A program made the position numbers and the translations under genes. 21,372 nt of DNA from a candidate division WOR-3 bacterium. GTDB taxonomy: Bacteria > SDB-A. Below the pieces are notes generated by a model. That model ran no database searches. It was not told the origin of the DNA and saw nothing but the letters and a program-made list of their open reading frames with translations. Positions 7,492 through 15,681 of this stretch are shown in pieces (the first letter of the stretch is position 1; each line of letters begins with the position of its first letter). The stretch spans positions 1 to 21,372 of the forward strand of contig JAFGON010000048.1 of assembly GCA_016926475.1 (NCBI GenBank), given 5' to 3'.

Positions 7492-8369
7492 TTAGACAGC
7501 CTGGTGAAAATATCTTTGTAGGTTAGAGAAATCTTTTCTATTAAATCTTCTGGTATAGCGGGGGAAGGGGGAGTTCTGTTCCAGTTCTGCGCGTCAAGCC
7601 AATCCCTGAGCAATTGTTTGTCCAAAGAAGGAGGATTCACCCCAGGAAGAACAGATTCAGCAGCCCAGAATCTCGATGAGTCCGGAGTTAGAACTTCATC
7701 GACAAGATAAATCGAACCTGATTTGTCGCAGGCAAACTCGAATTTTGTGTCTGCTATTATAATCCCCTTATCCGCCGCCGAATCCGAAGCGCTTTTATAA
7801 AGCTTTATTGCGACCTCTTTTAGTTGAGCGGAAGTGTATTCTCCCAGGCTTTCTGATAATTCGTCCCATGATACCGGTTTGTCATGACCTTCTTTGGCTT
7901 TTGTAGTCGGGGTGAAGACGGGAATCGGAAATTTTGACGCTAAAAGCAATCCTATAGGCGGAACTACATCGACGATTTTTCCTTTGCTCTTGTACATCTG
8001 CCAAGCAGAACCGCATAAATATCCTCTGACTATGAATTCAAAGGGCAAAACTTCAAGTTTCTTGACGAGTACCGACCTGTGTCTGCATATTTCTTTTTCT
8101 TCCGGAAGGATAAAATCCATACTATCTACATCGCTTTCGATTACGTCGTTTGGAATCAGGTCAACGAACTTGTTTTTCCAGAAAAGACTCAGTGAGTTGA
8201 GGGTTTCCCCTTTGCCTGGAATCCCTTCGTTCATGACAGAATCATAAGCGCTTATTCTGTCTGTGGTCACTATAAGGAGTTTATCCTTTCCGAGCTCATA
8301 GATATCGCGAACTTTGCCTCTTGTTAAAAGACTGACAGATTTAAGATTGGTTTCTGTTATAACCGCCAT
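7488..8369 (-). CDS. purC: Phosphoribosylaminoimidazole-succinocarboxamide synthase (SAICAR synthetase)
   Basis: ATP-dependent ligation of aspartate to CAIR in de novo purine synthesis. The family signatures are all present: GKVRDIYE at 18-25, TTDRISAYD at 35-43, VRGYLCGSAW at 114-123, DTKFEF at 207-212, DEVLTPDSSRFW at 224-235 and DKQLLRDWL at 250-258. Length 293 places it in the longer PurC type (yeast Ade1-like) rather than the roughly 240-residue E. coli type. The ATG has a good GGAGG Shine-Dalgarno eight bases upstream. It follows recO by 12 bp and overlaps the phosphatase start by 4 bp. No other purine gene and no purine riboswitch is visible, so it is probably expressed constitutively with the operon. 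Confidence 0.95.
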   Translation of the reverse strand: MAVITETNLKSVSLLTRGKVRDIYELGKDKLLIVTTDRISAYDSVMNEGIPGKGETLNSLSLFWKNKFVDLIPNDVIESDVDSMDFILPEEKEICRHRSVLVKKLEVLPFEFIVRGYLCGSAWQMYKSKGKIVDVVPPIGLLLASKFPIPVFTPTTKAKEGHDKPVSWDELSESLGEYTSAQLKEVAIKLYKSASDSAADKGIIIADTKFEFACDKSGSIYLVDEVLTPDSSRFWAAESVLPGVNPPSLDKQLLRDWLDAQNWNRTPPSPAIPEDLIEKISLTYKDIFTRLSN

Positions 8370-8381
8370 AGATCCTCCACT

Positions 8382-9110
8382 TCATAGAAATATTTCAGGT
8401 GTTTTTTTCGAAAACTGATTAAATAAGTATATCTCAAGGTTTTTGACCAAAGCAATAACTGTTTTTTTTTCGATTTGGTCTTTTAGATAATTTCTTTGAG
8501 GCCGGGACATTGTTTTTTTCAGCAATGCCGTGTCTATGTCTAAAACATCGGGAGCCTTTTTTGAACAAGCAAAACAAACCGGCCCTCCCTCGGAAGGAGA
8601 AATTCCTCTAATATTATTAGAATTGCAAAATTTGCACTTTTCAAGGTCGAATCCTAACCCAAAATGCCTTATCAGGGAATAATAGTAAGGAGGAAGAAGC
8701 AGAAGTGAACTGATTTCATTTTCGGATTCGCAAATCGCCCTGAAAACCCTGTCCGTGAGTTTGAAAAGGTGCTCATCAGAAGATCCAGGTTGTACTATTT
8801 TCACCAAAGGCGAAAGGACATGCCAGCTTGTTTTTAGTTTGCAGAAATCCCTATGAATATCCCTGTAAGGATCTATCTCTGATGCTTCTCTTATGTAAAA
8901 ATTGTTTCCAGTGGTCCTGTAAAAAGACACATGGAATTTGGCGGGAATGTTCCCGAATGGCCATGAAGCCGTTTTTTTTAAGTTTCGCCTTAAATGCGCC
9001 CAGACAAGACCTTGTTTTTGAGTCAGTAGGCACAGTGAATTTCTGTTTTCGCCCGACCTGACAGATCTCATTAAAATCGAAGGGGTTACGCTGAATCTGT
9101 TCTGAATCAT
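8382..9110 (-). CDS. recO: DNA repair protein RecO
   Basis: Recombination mediator that, with RecR, loads RecA onto SSB-coated single-stranded DNA. The 242 residues have the expected order: an N-terminal OB-fold region (about 1-78, with the TQKQGLVWAHLRR strand-turn), a helical middle, and a zinc-binding site with two Cys pairs, CKFC at 159-162 and CFAC at 179-182. The Cys-rich segment GGPVCFACSKK is typical of RecO proteins that keep the zinc finger. The ATG at 9110 is one base after the stop of the barrel-sandwich gene, so translation is probably coupled. Overall identity to well-known RecO proteins looks low, so the call rests on the layout, length and zinc site. Confidence 0.75.
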   Translation of the reverse strand: MIQNRFSVTPSILMRSVRSGENRNSLCLLTQKQGLVWAHLRRNLKKTASWPFGNIPAKFHVSFYRTTGNNFYIREASEIDPYRDIHRDFCKLKTSWHVLSPLVKIVQPGSSDEHLFKLTDRVFRAICESENEISSLLLLPPYYYSLIRHFGLGFDLEKCKFCNSNNIRGISPSEGGPVCFACSKKAPDVLDIDTALLKKTMSRPQRNYLKDQIEKKTVIALVKNLEIYLFNQFSKKTPEIFL

Positions 9111-9111
9111 T

Positions 9112-10377
9112 TCAATATATCAAATCACTTAACTTTTCGCTGACTATCTCGTCCGTTTCATCCAAACAGATGGAAACCAGCGGAACATCTGATCTCGTGG
9201 AAGATCCGTGAAATTCGACTTTGATTACTCTGCCGGTTCGTATGCTGTATTGTCCGGAAGCGATAATGACTTTTTGTAGGGGCTGAGGGATTCCGGAATG
9301 CCTTTGTTTTAAATCCGAGGCTTTTGCCGGGATAAAAATAAACTCGTCTTCCGTCCTTTCAAGTTTTGAAAGGTATAGTGTTTTGCCTTTTGAAGTTTTG
9401 AAAAAAGAAATAAAATTTTCAGGAAATTTGTTGACTCCTTTGAAGAAAACTGAAGCGACCGTCAAATCAGTTGTCTTTTTATTCATCGCTTTTTTCAGTT
9501 CATCCTCATAATACGGACAGATAAAAATCTTGAGACCGTGATTCGCGGCTTCAACTATTGAATCGAGGGTGAGGGGCTCGTCGAAAATACCCGCGATTTC
9601 AGAGACGCATTTTTGCTGGTAAAAGGATTTTCTCTCTTCGATATTTGAGGGGATCATGTCTATTCTGCCTTGCCTGGGCTTTCCCAATAAATTTGAGGGC
9701 TTGATAAAATAACCCGTGGTTTGTATAGACAAGGAAGCGCAGAAACCAGTGCTTGAAATCCCTACGATCTTTCCAGGCAGTGGAACGGTTATGTGCTTTT
9801 CACAGTCAAATCTCCTTATTGTCACATTGCCTTTAGTAAAATCTATGTCTTCTACGATTCCTTCGATGGGTGAAACAGCCCTTAAACGCGTGAAATTGTC
9901 TTCGAGAAATCTCTCGGCTAATATGGTTCCTTTGGAGACATTCGAGCCCTTCGATATTTTAAGGTGCTTGAAAAGCTTTTTGGGTTTTATTTCGAGTGGA
10001 TCGCTCAGGTTCACGCAAAGATCTTTTTTGTTTGATTTTACGAATAGGGCGTTTCCGTTGGGAACCATTATGAATTTTAAAACACCTTGAAAAGGGGCGA
10101 GTGTCTGTGCGTCGCTGGGAAGAAGTTTTCTGTTGAAGATTTTCTTGTAGAGCGGGAATTTTTCGCCGCAGGATACGAGCAAGCTTTTTTCTATGGTTTT
10201 TAAATCAGCACCAGCGAGCAGTGAATTCAGGTTTACGAATACTTCCTCCTCAGTCGGTGAGTAAGCGAGAGCAACTTCTTTGAAAGAAGTGAAATCTCCC
10301 ACTTTGAAGTGAGTTTTAGCGGGGAAAGGGGAAATGAGATTATAAAAAAGAGAACCAAACCTGATAATTTCATTCAT
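9112..10377 (-). CDS. Unknown protein with a barrel-sandwich (lipoyl-like) core, coupled to the GlmL-like gene
   Basis: The 421-residue start is chosen at the ATG at 10377 because it forms an ATGA overlap with the upstream stop; an 11-residue-longer frame from 10410 would overlap far more. No signal peptide or membrane helix, so probably cytoplasmic. Residues about 138-187 look like a barrel-sandwich hybrid (ISKGSNVSKGTILAE, then SPIEGIVEDIDFTKGNVTI), the fold of biotinyl/lipoyl carriers and of RnfC-like N-termini, but without the usual modified-lysine motif. A second beta segment follows (VPLPGKIVGISSTG at 198-211), then an alpha/beta region (about 258-400). I do not recognise a named family. 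From memory, GlmL-family genes in other phyla can also be followed by a protein of similar layout; that is unchecked. Coupling to the GlmL-like gene is the best clue to its role. Confidence 0.75.
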   Translation of the reverse strand: MNEIIRFGSLFYNLISPFPAKTHFKVGDFTSFKEVALAYSPTEEEVFVNLNSLLAGADLKTIEKSLLVSCGEKFPLYKKIFNRKLLPSDAQTLAPFQGVLKFIMVPNGNALFVKSNKKDLCVNLSDPLEIKPKKLFKHLKISKGSNVSKGTILAERFLEDNFTRLRAVSPIEGIVEDIDFTKGNVTIRRFDCEKHITVPLPGKIVGISSTGFCASLSIQTTGYFIKPSNLLGKPRQGRIDMIPSNIEERKSFYQQKCVSEIAGIFDEPLTLDSIVEAANHGLKIFICPYYEDELKKAMNKKTTDLTVASVFFKGVNKFPENFISFFKTSKGKTLYLSKLERTEDEFIFIPAKASDLKQRHSGIPQPLQKVIIASGQYSIRTGRVIKVEFHGSSTRSDVPLVSICLDETDEIVSEKLSDLIY

Positions 10378-12005
10378 ATCAGGGTCCTTAAACCGAGATT
10401 TTTTTTCCAAGACAAAAGAGAAGGAAACCAGTTTTCTCCGTAAAGAAAAGGTGAAACAGGTCTGCCCCTTGAATCCACGAGGATTCCGTTTTCGGAAATC
10501 TTAACGAGTTTTCTGACGGGTGCTCCCTGACCTGACCCCGCGTCGACATTCGCCGATGGGACGATTGTGATTTCCGCTTCGGAAAAACCTGGATCAATGA
10601 ATTTTAAATCCCCTGATTTTATTGAAACGCTGACATCTTTGCCGCCGGATGAAAACACTATTTCGGCAAGATCGGATCCCGAATCACTGTAAGAAAAACC
10701 GAGCGATACAACTGGGCAGTATGAACTGAAAACAGGTTTTATATCGAAATTTTCTGAAAAAAGTTTAACCAACCCGTAGTTTGTCAGATATCCGTCGTCT
10801 ATTTGGATCTGTGAAAAACCTGTGGGAAGAAGACAGTTGAGAATCGTCTCAAAGACCTTTTCAGGCTGGGAGAAAGAAAATATAAACGAAGTGGCGTATA
10901 TTGTGTCAAATTTTTTAAAATGCTCCTTGGAGTCGAGATAATTTAGTTCTTTGATAATCTCCGAGGAAATTGAATGCAGAAGTTCGGTTTCGTAAACCCC
11001 CGGAGAAAGAGAAGGAAAATGGGATCTTTTTCTGGCGATGTTTTCGGATATTTCATGGTCTATTTTTTTCTGTAGCCACAAGGCGGTTTTTTCCGTAAAT
11101 AAGTTCCTGAAAGACGTCAAAGCTTTTTTACCGACCCCCAGGGGAATTGAGTACCTTTTCAAAAGAGCCGGGCTGGAGAGGTTTTCTCTGTAGGCAGTTA
11201 TCAACTCGGTGTAAGAACTTCCGCAGCTTACAACCGACAGTTTATTTTCAAAAGACAGGTTTTCTGCCGCTTTTAAAAGGCATAAAGACGAAGGGACAAT
11301 CGGCTCTGATAGTTTCTTTAAAAAAGCTTTCCATCCCTGGTACTTTTCTCCCAGTATCCTGTTGCTCATATCCTTTATCTCGTCTACAGCGGGATATATG
11401 TCGAGCGTGCTGTCATCGGGCATTATGTTCGGGACAATTTCTAAAATACAATCCGAACCGAGCATTCTCTCGACTGTTCTCTGAGCTTTGCTGTTTCCGG
11501 CGAAAACGACATAGACTTTTCCTTTTGGGCTCATAAGACGGACGGCGTGAGATACCGCTCTGGCAGTTTCTATAACAGGAGTTATGCTCTCGGATTCGGT
11601 CTGACCCGCCAAAAGTATTATGTCTGGGTCGAGTTCGACTATTTTTTTCACCCTCTCTGAGAAATTCAGACCATCGTCGTTTGAAACTGTTCCGACTACG
11701 TTGCTTCCAGAGTGTGACAGCGCGAGAGAAGCGGCTTTTCCGCTTAGAGAGAGTACAGTTGAAGCCGCAAGAGCCTTCATCCCTCCTCCTATGGAAGAGC
11801 AGGCGAGAGTTGTTAAAAGAAATTCTCCTGATTGGTTTATCAGGTTCAATCCGGATTTTCTTTCAAGGCAATCGCATGCAGTCTTAACTGTGATCTCGAC
11901 TTCATCTTCAAAGACCGTGGGCACAATTACTTTTGATATAGGGCCTTCTTCGGAAAAAAGTACTGCTCTCGTGAATGTCGTCCCTATGTCAAACGTCAAA
12001 ATCAT
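10374..12005 (-). CDS. GlmL/MutL-family ASKHA protein (glutamate-mutase-L-like), orphan
   Basis: Family named for the accessory protein encoded with B12-dependent glutamate mutase. The ATG at 12005 is preferred because the protein then opens directly with the ASKHA phosphate-1 strand (MILTFDIGTTFTRAVLF); a TTG at 12026 would add seven residues. A GGAG lies about 11 bases before the ATG. Matches to the GlmL pattern: ACSSIGGGMKALAAS at 68-82, PDIILLAGQTES at 127-138, VVFAGNSKAQ at 166-175, VPNIMPDDSTLDIYPA at 191-206, and a C-terminal extension with LLPTGFSQIQIDDG at 392-405. The extension resembles that of the long actinobacterial and Chloroflexi forms. The second glycine-rich phosphate motif is degenerate: AGQTES instead of AGGxxGG. 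No mutase subunit genes are in the window. Its stop overlaps the next start as ATGA. Family call fairly sure; function not. Confidence 0.75.
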   Translation of the reverse strand: MILTFDIGTTFTRAVLFSEEGPISKVIVPTVFEDEVEITVKTACDCLERKSGLNLINQSGEFLLTTLACSSIGGGMKALAASTVLSLSGKAASLALSHSGSNVVGTVSNDDGLNFSERVKKIVELDPDIILLAGQTESESITPVIETARAVSHAVRLMSPKGKVYVVFAGNSKAQRTVERMLGSDCILEIVPNIMPDDSTLDIYPAVDEIKDMSNRILGEKYQGWKAFLKKLSEPIVPSSLCLLKAAENLSFENKLSVVSCGSSYTELITAYRENLSSPALLKRYSIPLGVGKKALTSFRNLFTEKTALWLQKKIDHEISENIARKRSHFPSLSPGVYETELLHSISSEIIKELNYLDSKEHFKKFDTIYATSFIFSFSQPEKVFETILNCLLPTGFSQIQIDDGYLTNYGLVKLFSENFDIKPVFSSYCPVVSLGFSYSDSGSDLAEIVFSSGGKDVSVSIKSGDLKFIDPGFSEAEITIVPSANVDAGSGQGAPVRKLVKISENGILVDSRGRPVSPFLYGENWFPSLLSWKKNLGLRTLI

Positions 12006-12036
12006 CGGCGGGATTTCTCCATCCAAAAATGTTTCA

Positions 12037-12453
12037 TTATTTGTTTATGTTTAGAAGAACTGCGCCAGTGAAAACAAGCACAAAACCGATAACCTGGAGA
12101 AAAGAGAAGGTCTCTTTGAAAAAAATCATTGACAGGATTATAGTGACAATTGGATAAAGAGCAGTCATGGACACTACAATAGAAGCGCTTCCGTGTGAGA
12201 GGGCTCCGTAAAAAGCCAAAGTGCCTAAAGTTCCCGCCGCCATGACGAGAAATATAAAAAGCAGAGCCGGAAACTTAATATCGATAGAGGACATGCGGTT
12301 TTTGACGAACAAAAGAAGAAACAAACCGAAAAGAGGGGCTATCAGGTTGTTTATACAAGTGACAGCCAACGGGCTGTTGTATTTTGTCGCGAGTTTTCCT
12401 AAAAAACCCCAGATTCCCCAGAAAAGTATCGCCAGAATGGAATACAAGAGCAA
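12037..12453 (-). CDS. Half-size EamA/DMT-family inner-membrane transporter
   Basis: 138 residues with about five hydrophobic helices, the size of single-EamA-domain proteins (COG2510-like) that are thought to dimerise, rather than the ten-helix fused form. The motifs ILFWGIWGFLGKLA at 8-21 and SMTALYPIVTIILSMIFFKE in the second half, ending in GFVLVFTGAVLLN, match the EamA pattern. The substrate is unknown; relatives export metabolites or drugs. The TTG start is firm: it directly follows the argS TAG and is preceded, at five bases, by a near-perfect GGAGGTGA inside the last codons of argS. It is followed after 31 bp by the GlmL-like gene. Confidence 0.85.
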   Translation of the reverse strand: MLLYSILAILFWGIWGFLGKLATKYNSPLAVTCINNLIAPLFGLFLLLFVKNRMSSIDIKFPALLFIFLVMAAGTLGTLAFYGALSHGSASIVVSMTALYPIVTIILSMIFFKETFSFLQVIGFVLVFTGAVLLNINK

Positions 12454-14166
12454 CTACATCACCTCCACGGCGTCTATTCCGAGCATAAAAAGACCTCGGG
12501 ATAGTGTTGTTTTGCATGCTTCAATAAGGCTAAGACGAGCTCTTTTTAGCTTTTCATCCGGAGCGGCGAGTACTTTATGGGAATGGTAAAAAGATGAGAA
12601 GTTCTGAGCGAGATCCAAAAGGTATCTGGATATCACCGAAGGTTCGTATTCACGCGCCGCCGTCGCGACGGCTTCAGGAAACATGTCTATTGAAAGTGCG
12701 AGTCTCTTCTCTTCTTCCGTGACGAGTAAATCGCAATGAGAAGGATCTGGTGTGGAAGTTCCCGCTTTTCTAATTATCGAGCAGATTCTCGCGTGAGCGT
12801 ATTGGAGGTAGGGGCCGGTCTCACCTTCGAAAGAGAGGACTCTGTCCCAGTCGAATTCGATGTCTCTGACCCTTTTGTTCTTGAGGTCGTTGAAAATTAC
12901 AGCTCCCGCCCCAATGCTGAAAGCGAGTTTTTCTGCGTCAATTTCTTTATCTGAAGCTCTCTGCCCTTCTTTGATTTTTGAAAGCGCTCTTTCTGTTGCT
13001 TCATCCAAAAGGTCTTCAAGAAAAATTATTGTGCCTTTTCGCGTGCTCATTCCATGAATGTGACCGAACATTACGTGGACAATCATTCCTTCTTCTATCG
13101 AGCCGGCTTTTTGAAGAGCCGCGCTAATTTGCTTGAAATGAAGTTCCTGCGGAATGCCGACTACATATATCAACTTCAGCGGTTTGAACTTTTCGATCCT
13201 GTAAAAAACAGAAGCCAGCTCCCTCGTCGAGTAAAGAGTTGACCCGTCTGACTTGGTCAGCAGAACAGGAGGCAGGTCATACTCGTCTAAGGGAATTATG
13301 GTCGCTCCCTGGTCCTTTTTGGACAGTTTTTTTTCGAGGAAGAAGTCGAGTGTTTTTTGAATCTTGTCCGCGTAAAAGCTCTCTCCTATGTAGTAATCGA
13401 AGCTGATTCTCAGCTTTGAATATGTCCTTTTGAATTCTTCAAGGCTTGAATTTTTGATTATTTTCCAGAATTTGACTGCGGTATCGTCTTCATTTTCGAG
13501 TTTCGAAAACCATTCCTTTGCCTTTTCCCTGAAAACGGGGTCTTTTTCTGAAACTTCTGAATACTTGATGTATATCTCGTAAGCTTTTTTCACCGCATCA
13601 GGTTCAAGGTCTTCTAAAACGGTGTTTTCGGCTTCAAACCCGGCTAATATTATTCCAAATTGGGTACCCCAGTCGCCTATGTGGTTTATTCCAACAGTGT
13701 TGTATCCGACAGCTTGTAAAATCCTGTAAAGGCTCGCTCCAATGGCTGTAGACCTCAAGTGCCCTACTCCGAAAGGCTTGGCGATGTTCGGTGAGGAATA
13801 GTCTATTACGACAGTCTTCCCTCCTCCAAAGTCGGATTTTCCCCATTCATTCTTCGCTTTTAATACGGTTTCTACGGAGTGTCTGCAGGCAAACGATGGG
13901 TTCAAGACAATGTTGAGGTATGGACCGGAACTGGAAACCTGGAATTCACGCGTTGAATCCATCTTTTGTCGGATTTCTTGGGCTATAGCTTGCGGAGGCA
14001 GTTTCATTTTTCTGGCGAAAGAAAATGTTTTCAGGGCTAAGTCTCCGTAAGACGGATCCGGAGGATCCGAAAAGTTCGACAGTATATCCGCCTTTTCAAG
14101 GCCAGTCCTGTTCGATATTTTTTCGGCGACGATTTCCTTTAAGCTTTCTAATTTGTGAACAGCCAT
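12454..14166 (-). CDS. argS: Arginyl-tRNA synthetase
   Basis: Class I aminoacyl-tRNA synthetase that charges tRNA-Arg. Order of parts: ArgS-specific N-terminal tRNA-binding domain (about 1-90), catalytic Rossmann domain with the HIGH-equivalent GVGH in PFGVGHLRST at 131-140, the KMSKS-equivalent MSTRKG at 373-378, and the helical DALR anticodon-binding domain starting near GPYLQYAHARI at 451-461. Length 570 is normal. The protein ends in VEVM, whose codons carry the Shine-Dalgarno of the next gene. The ATG at 14166 lies inside the last 19 bp of the barrel gene, so the two are translationally linked. A tRNA-Arg(ACG) gene is in the same window but in another, divergent transcript. Confidence 0.97.
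   Translation of the reverse strand: MAVHKLESLKEIVAEKISNRTGLEKADILSNFSDPPDPSYGDLALKTFSFARKMKLPPQAIAQEIRQKMDSTREFQVSSSGPYLNIVLNPSFACRHSVETVLKAKNEWGKSDFGGGKTVVIDYSSPNIAKPFGVGHLRSTAIGASLYRILQAVGYNTVGINHIGDWGTQFGIILAGFEAENTVLEDLEPDAVKKAYEIYIKYSEVSEKDPVFREKAKEWFSKLENEDDTAVKFWKIIKNSSLEEFKRTYSKLRISFDYYIGESFYADKIQKTLDFFLEKKLSKKDQGATIIPLDEYDLPPVLLTKSDGSTLYSTRELASVFYRIEKFKPLKLIYVVGIPQELHFKQISAALQKAGSIEEGMIVHVMFGHIHGMSTRKGTIIFLEDLLDEATERALSKIKEGQRASDKEIDAEKLAFSIGAGAVIFNDLKNKRVRDIEFDWDRVLSFEGETGPYLQYAHARICSIIRKAGTSTPDPSHCDLLVTEEEKRLALSIDMFPEAVATAAREYEPSVISRYLLDLAQNFSSFYHSHKVLAAPDEKLKRARLSLIEACKTTLSRGLFMLGIDAVEVM
12459..12466 (-). promoter_or_regulatory. Ribosome binding site that fixes the TTG start of the EamA gene
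   Basis: GGAGGTGA on the minus strand, five bases before the TTG at 12453. It lies within the final codons of argS, so ribosomes can reinitiate after argS. Confidence 0.8.
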
Positions 14167-15464
14167 ACGACCCCGTAATCTATTGTATAATCTTCTTCGT
14201 CAAACTGTATTCTCCAGTCCATGAAAAGGTTTATTATTCTCGATTTGAAAGAAAAGAAAGGGTAATAATCCCACTTTTCTGTATGGCTTGCAACTGTTCC
14301 CGCTGAAAACGATAGGTCGAGGTCACCCTCGAAAAGACTTTTGGAAAGGGTCGAGAAAGCGCAAATTCTCTGCGCCGTGTCGGAAAAAGCGAGAGCGGAT
14401 ACGGAAATGTATTCAACCGGAGAAAAAATCGAAAGGAATGCGCCGAAGAAGTACGGGTCTTCTTTTTTATCTTTCCACATGTTTTGTCCGTAAATAGAAC
14501 GGGACAGTTCGAAAGAATACCCAGCCGAAAAGTCTAATTTCAGGTGTTTTCCTGAGTGCCTGAAACCCGCGTAAGCCGCAGAATGAGAAGTTGCATAAAA
14601 AGAGTCGGTTGTAACGGTGAATACCGGATGATTCCTCTTGAGATAACACCCTCCCGCGTATAAGGCTTTGGTTAAATCGGGTCTGTAGGAAAAGTTTACG
14701 TCGATGTTGAACGATGAATCGCTTTTGATTTCAATCTGAGACCAGACCCGCGCAAGTCTGAATATTTCGCGGGAAATAGATAAGCCTGCGCTGTAAATTT
14801 CCTTTTCGGTTTCTGTGTCCGAAATTTCAGCGGTTGAGAAAAGTTTTATCTGCGTGGAGAGAGACGGTGAAAATTCCACAAAAAATTCCGTGCCCATTGT
14901 TTTCACCGAAAAACTGTTGAGCAGGAAGGACCTGTTGAAAAAGAAATATTTGTATCTTACACCAAAAAAAGATTTTCTGAGGGTCAATGAGGCTAAATCG
15001 AAGGAAGTTTTGAAAGGAAGAGAATCCTTGTGACCCTGTCTTTCAAAATTGTGAACAGCGAATCCTTCTGCTGACAGAAAAAAAAGGGGGAAAGATGTGC
15101 TCAAATATCCCTTTTGAGATTCGTAAGTCGAGAATGAGAGACTTTCGCACCCTCTGTCGAAATTTCCGCCGAAAGAAAGCCTCGCCATGTCGAGGAAATT
15201 TCTTGAAAAGTTTATCTGAGAATTTTCGGCTTCGTTTCCCAACCTGAAATGTGAGAGTTTTGTCTTCGGCATTTTCGAAAATGCCGGAAAAAGCCTGAAG
15301 CGTATGTAGCTTTTCATTTGTGAAAATTCCGTCACGGGAAAGAAAGAAAGGTCTCCGTCAAAAAGATGTGTTCCATAAAATCTGTCAGACAGTTCAAAAT
15401 CTTCTATGAAAACTCTATTTTCCCCATAAAACAAGCTTGTTTGAGCGCGAGTTCGCGGGTCCAT
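14148..15464 (-). CDS. Large outer-membrane beta-barrel protein (first ATG; true start lies upstream)
   Basis: From the first ATG the frame gives 438 residues of alternating amphipathic strands, rich in Phe, Tyr and Ser, ending in DYGVVWLFTN, as expected of an outer-membrane barrel. It is not a family I can name. This ATG lacks a Shine-Dalgarno and cuts off a signal peptide that is encoded in the same frame upstream (see 15465-15681), so the real protein is longer by about 60-72 residues. It follows the NHL/FlgD-Ig gene, whose end the upstream extension overlaps, and its last 19 bp overlap argS. Together with the NHL and transglutaminase genes it looks like part of an envelope module. Porin, adhesin or secretion partner are all possible; nothing in the sequence decides. 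Confidence 0.65.
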   Translation of the reverse strand: MDPRTRAQTSLFYGENRVFIEDFELSDRFYGTHLFDGDLSFFPVTEFSQMKSYIRFRLFPAFSKMPKTKLSHFRLGNEAENSQINFSRNFLDMARLSFGGNFDRGCESLSFSTYESQKGYLSTSFPLFFLSAEGFAVHNFERQGHKDSLPFKTSFDLASLTLRKSFFGVRYKYFFFNRSFLLNSFSVKTMGTEFFVEFSPSLSTQIKLFSTAEISDTETEKEIYSAGLSISREIFRLARVWSQIEIKSDSSFNIDVNFSYRPDLTKALYAGGCYLKRNHPVFTVTTDSFYATSHSAAYAGFRHSGKHLKLDFSAGYSFELSRSIYGQNMWKDKKEDPYFFGAFLSIFSPVEYISVSALAFSDTAQRICAFSTLSKSLFEGDLDLSFSAGTVASHTEKWDYYPFFSFKSRIINLFMDWRIQFDEEDYTIDYGVVWLFTN

Positions 15465-15681
15465 GAAACTGAAAACAGGTTTCGGGTCAAAATCCGGAGA
15501 ATCGAGCCAAGTCTCTACAATAACTTCGTTTTTCTCGGGAATTTCGACTTTGAACTCTAACTCCGGTATTTCTCCGAAGACGATTTCAACAGCAGAGCTG
15601 TCGACAAAAGGTGTCGTTTCGGCGAAAGCCAGAAATGAAAAGATTATCAGAATTGAGAGTCCGATGGCTGTTCTTCTCCAT
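15465..15681 (-). other. In-frame N-terminal extension of the barrel gene: signal peptide without a canonical start codon
   Basis: Reading the barrel frame upstream of 15464 gives no stop until TGA at 15689-15687. Just after that stop come Trp, two Arg and a hydrophobic run (IGLSILIIFSFLAFA, 15665-15621), then ETTPFVDSSAVEI, a textbook signal peptide and mature start. No ATG, GTG or TTG occurs in this frame. An ATG at 15681-15679 is one base out of frame: reading ATG, skipping G15678, then AGA AGA ACA would give a Met-Arg-Arg n-region. Alternatively GGAG at 15679-15676 could serve an ATC start at 15665. Either a one-base sequence error, a real frameshift, or a rare start codon is involved. 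Confidence 0.7.

Noticed and set aside
8370-8381. Riboswitch or regulatory leader before purC
   Set aside because: Only 12 bases separate recO from purC, enough for the Shine-Dalgarno and nothing else.
10378-10410. Longer start of the barrel-sandwich gene
   Set aside because: The ATGA overlap at 10374-10377 is the standard coupling arrangement; the longer form would overlap by 37 bp.
12006-12026. TTG start of the GlmL-like gene
   Set aside because: It adds seven residues before the first ASKHA strand and has no Shine-Dalgarno; the ATG at 12005 starts right at the strand.
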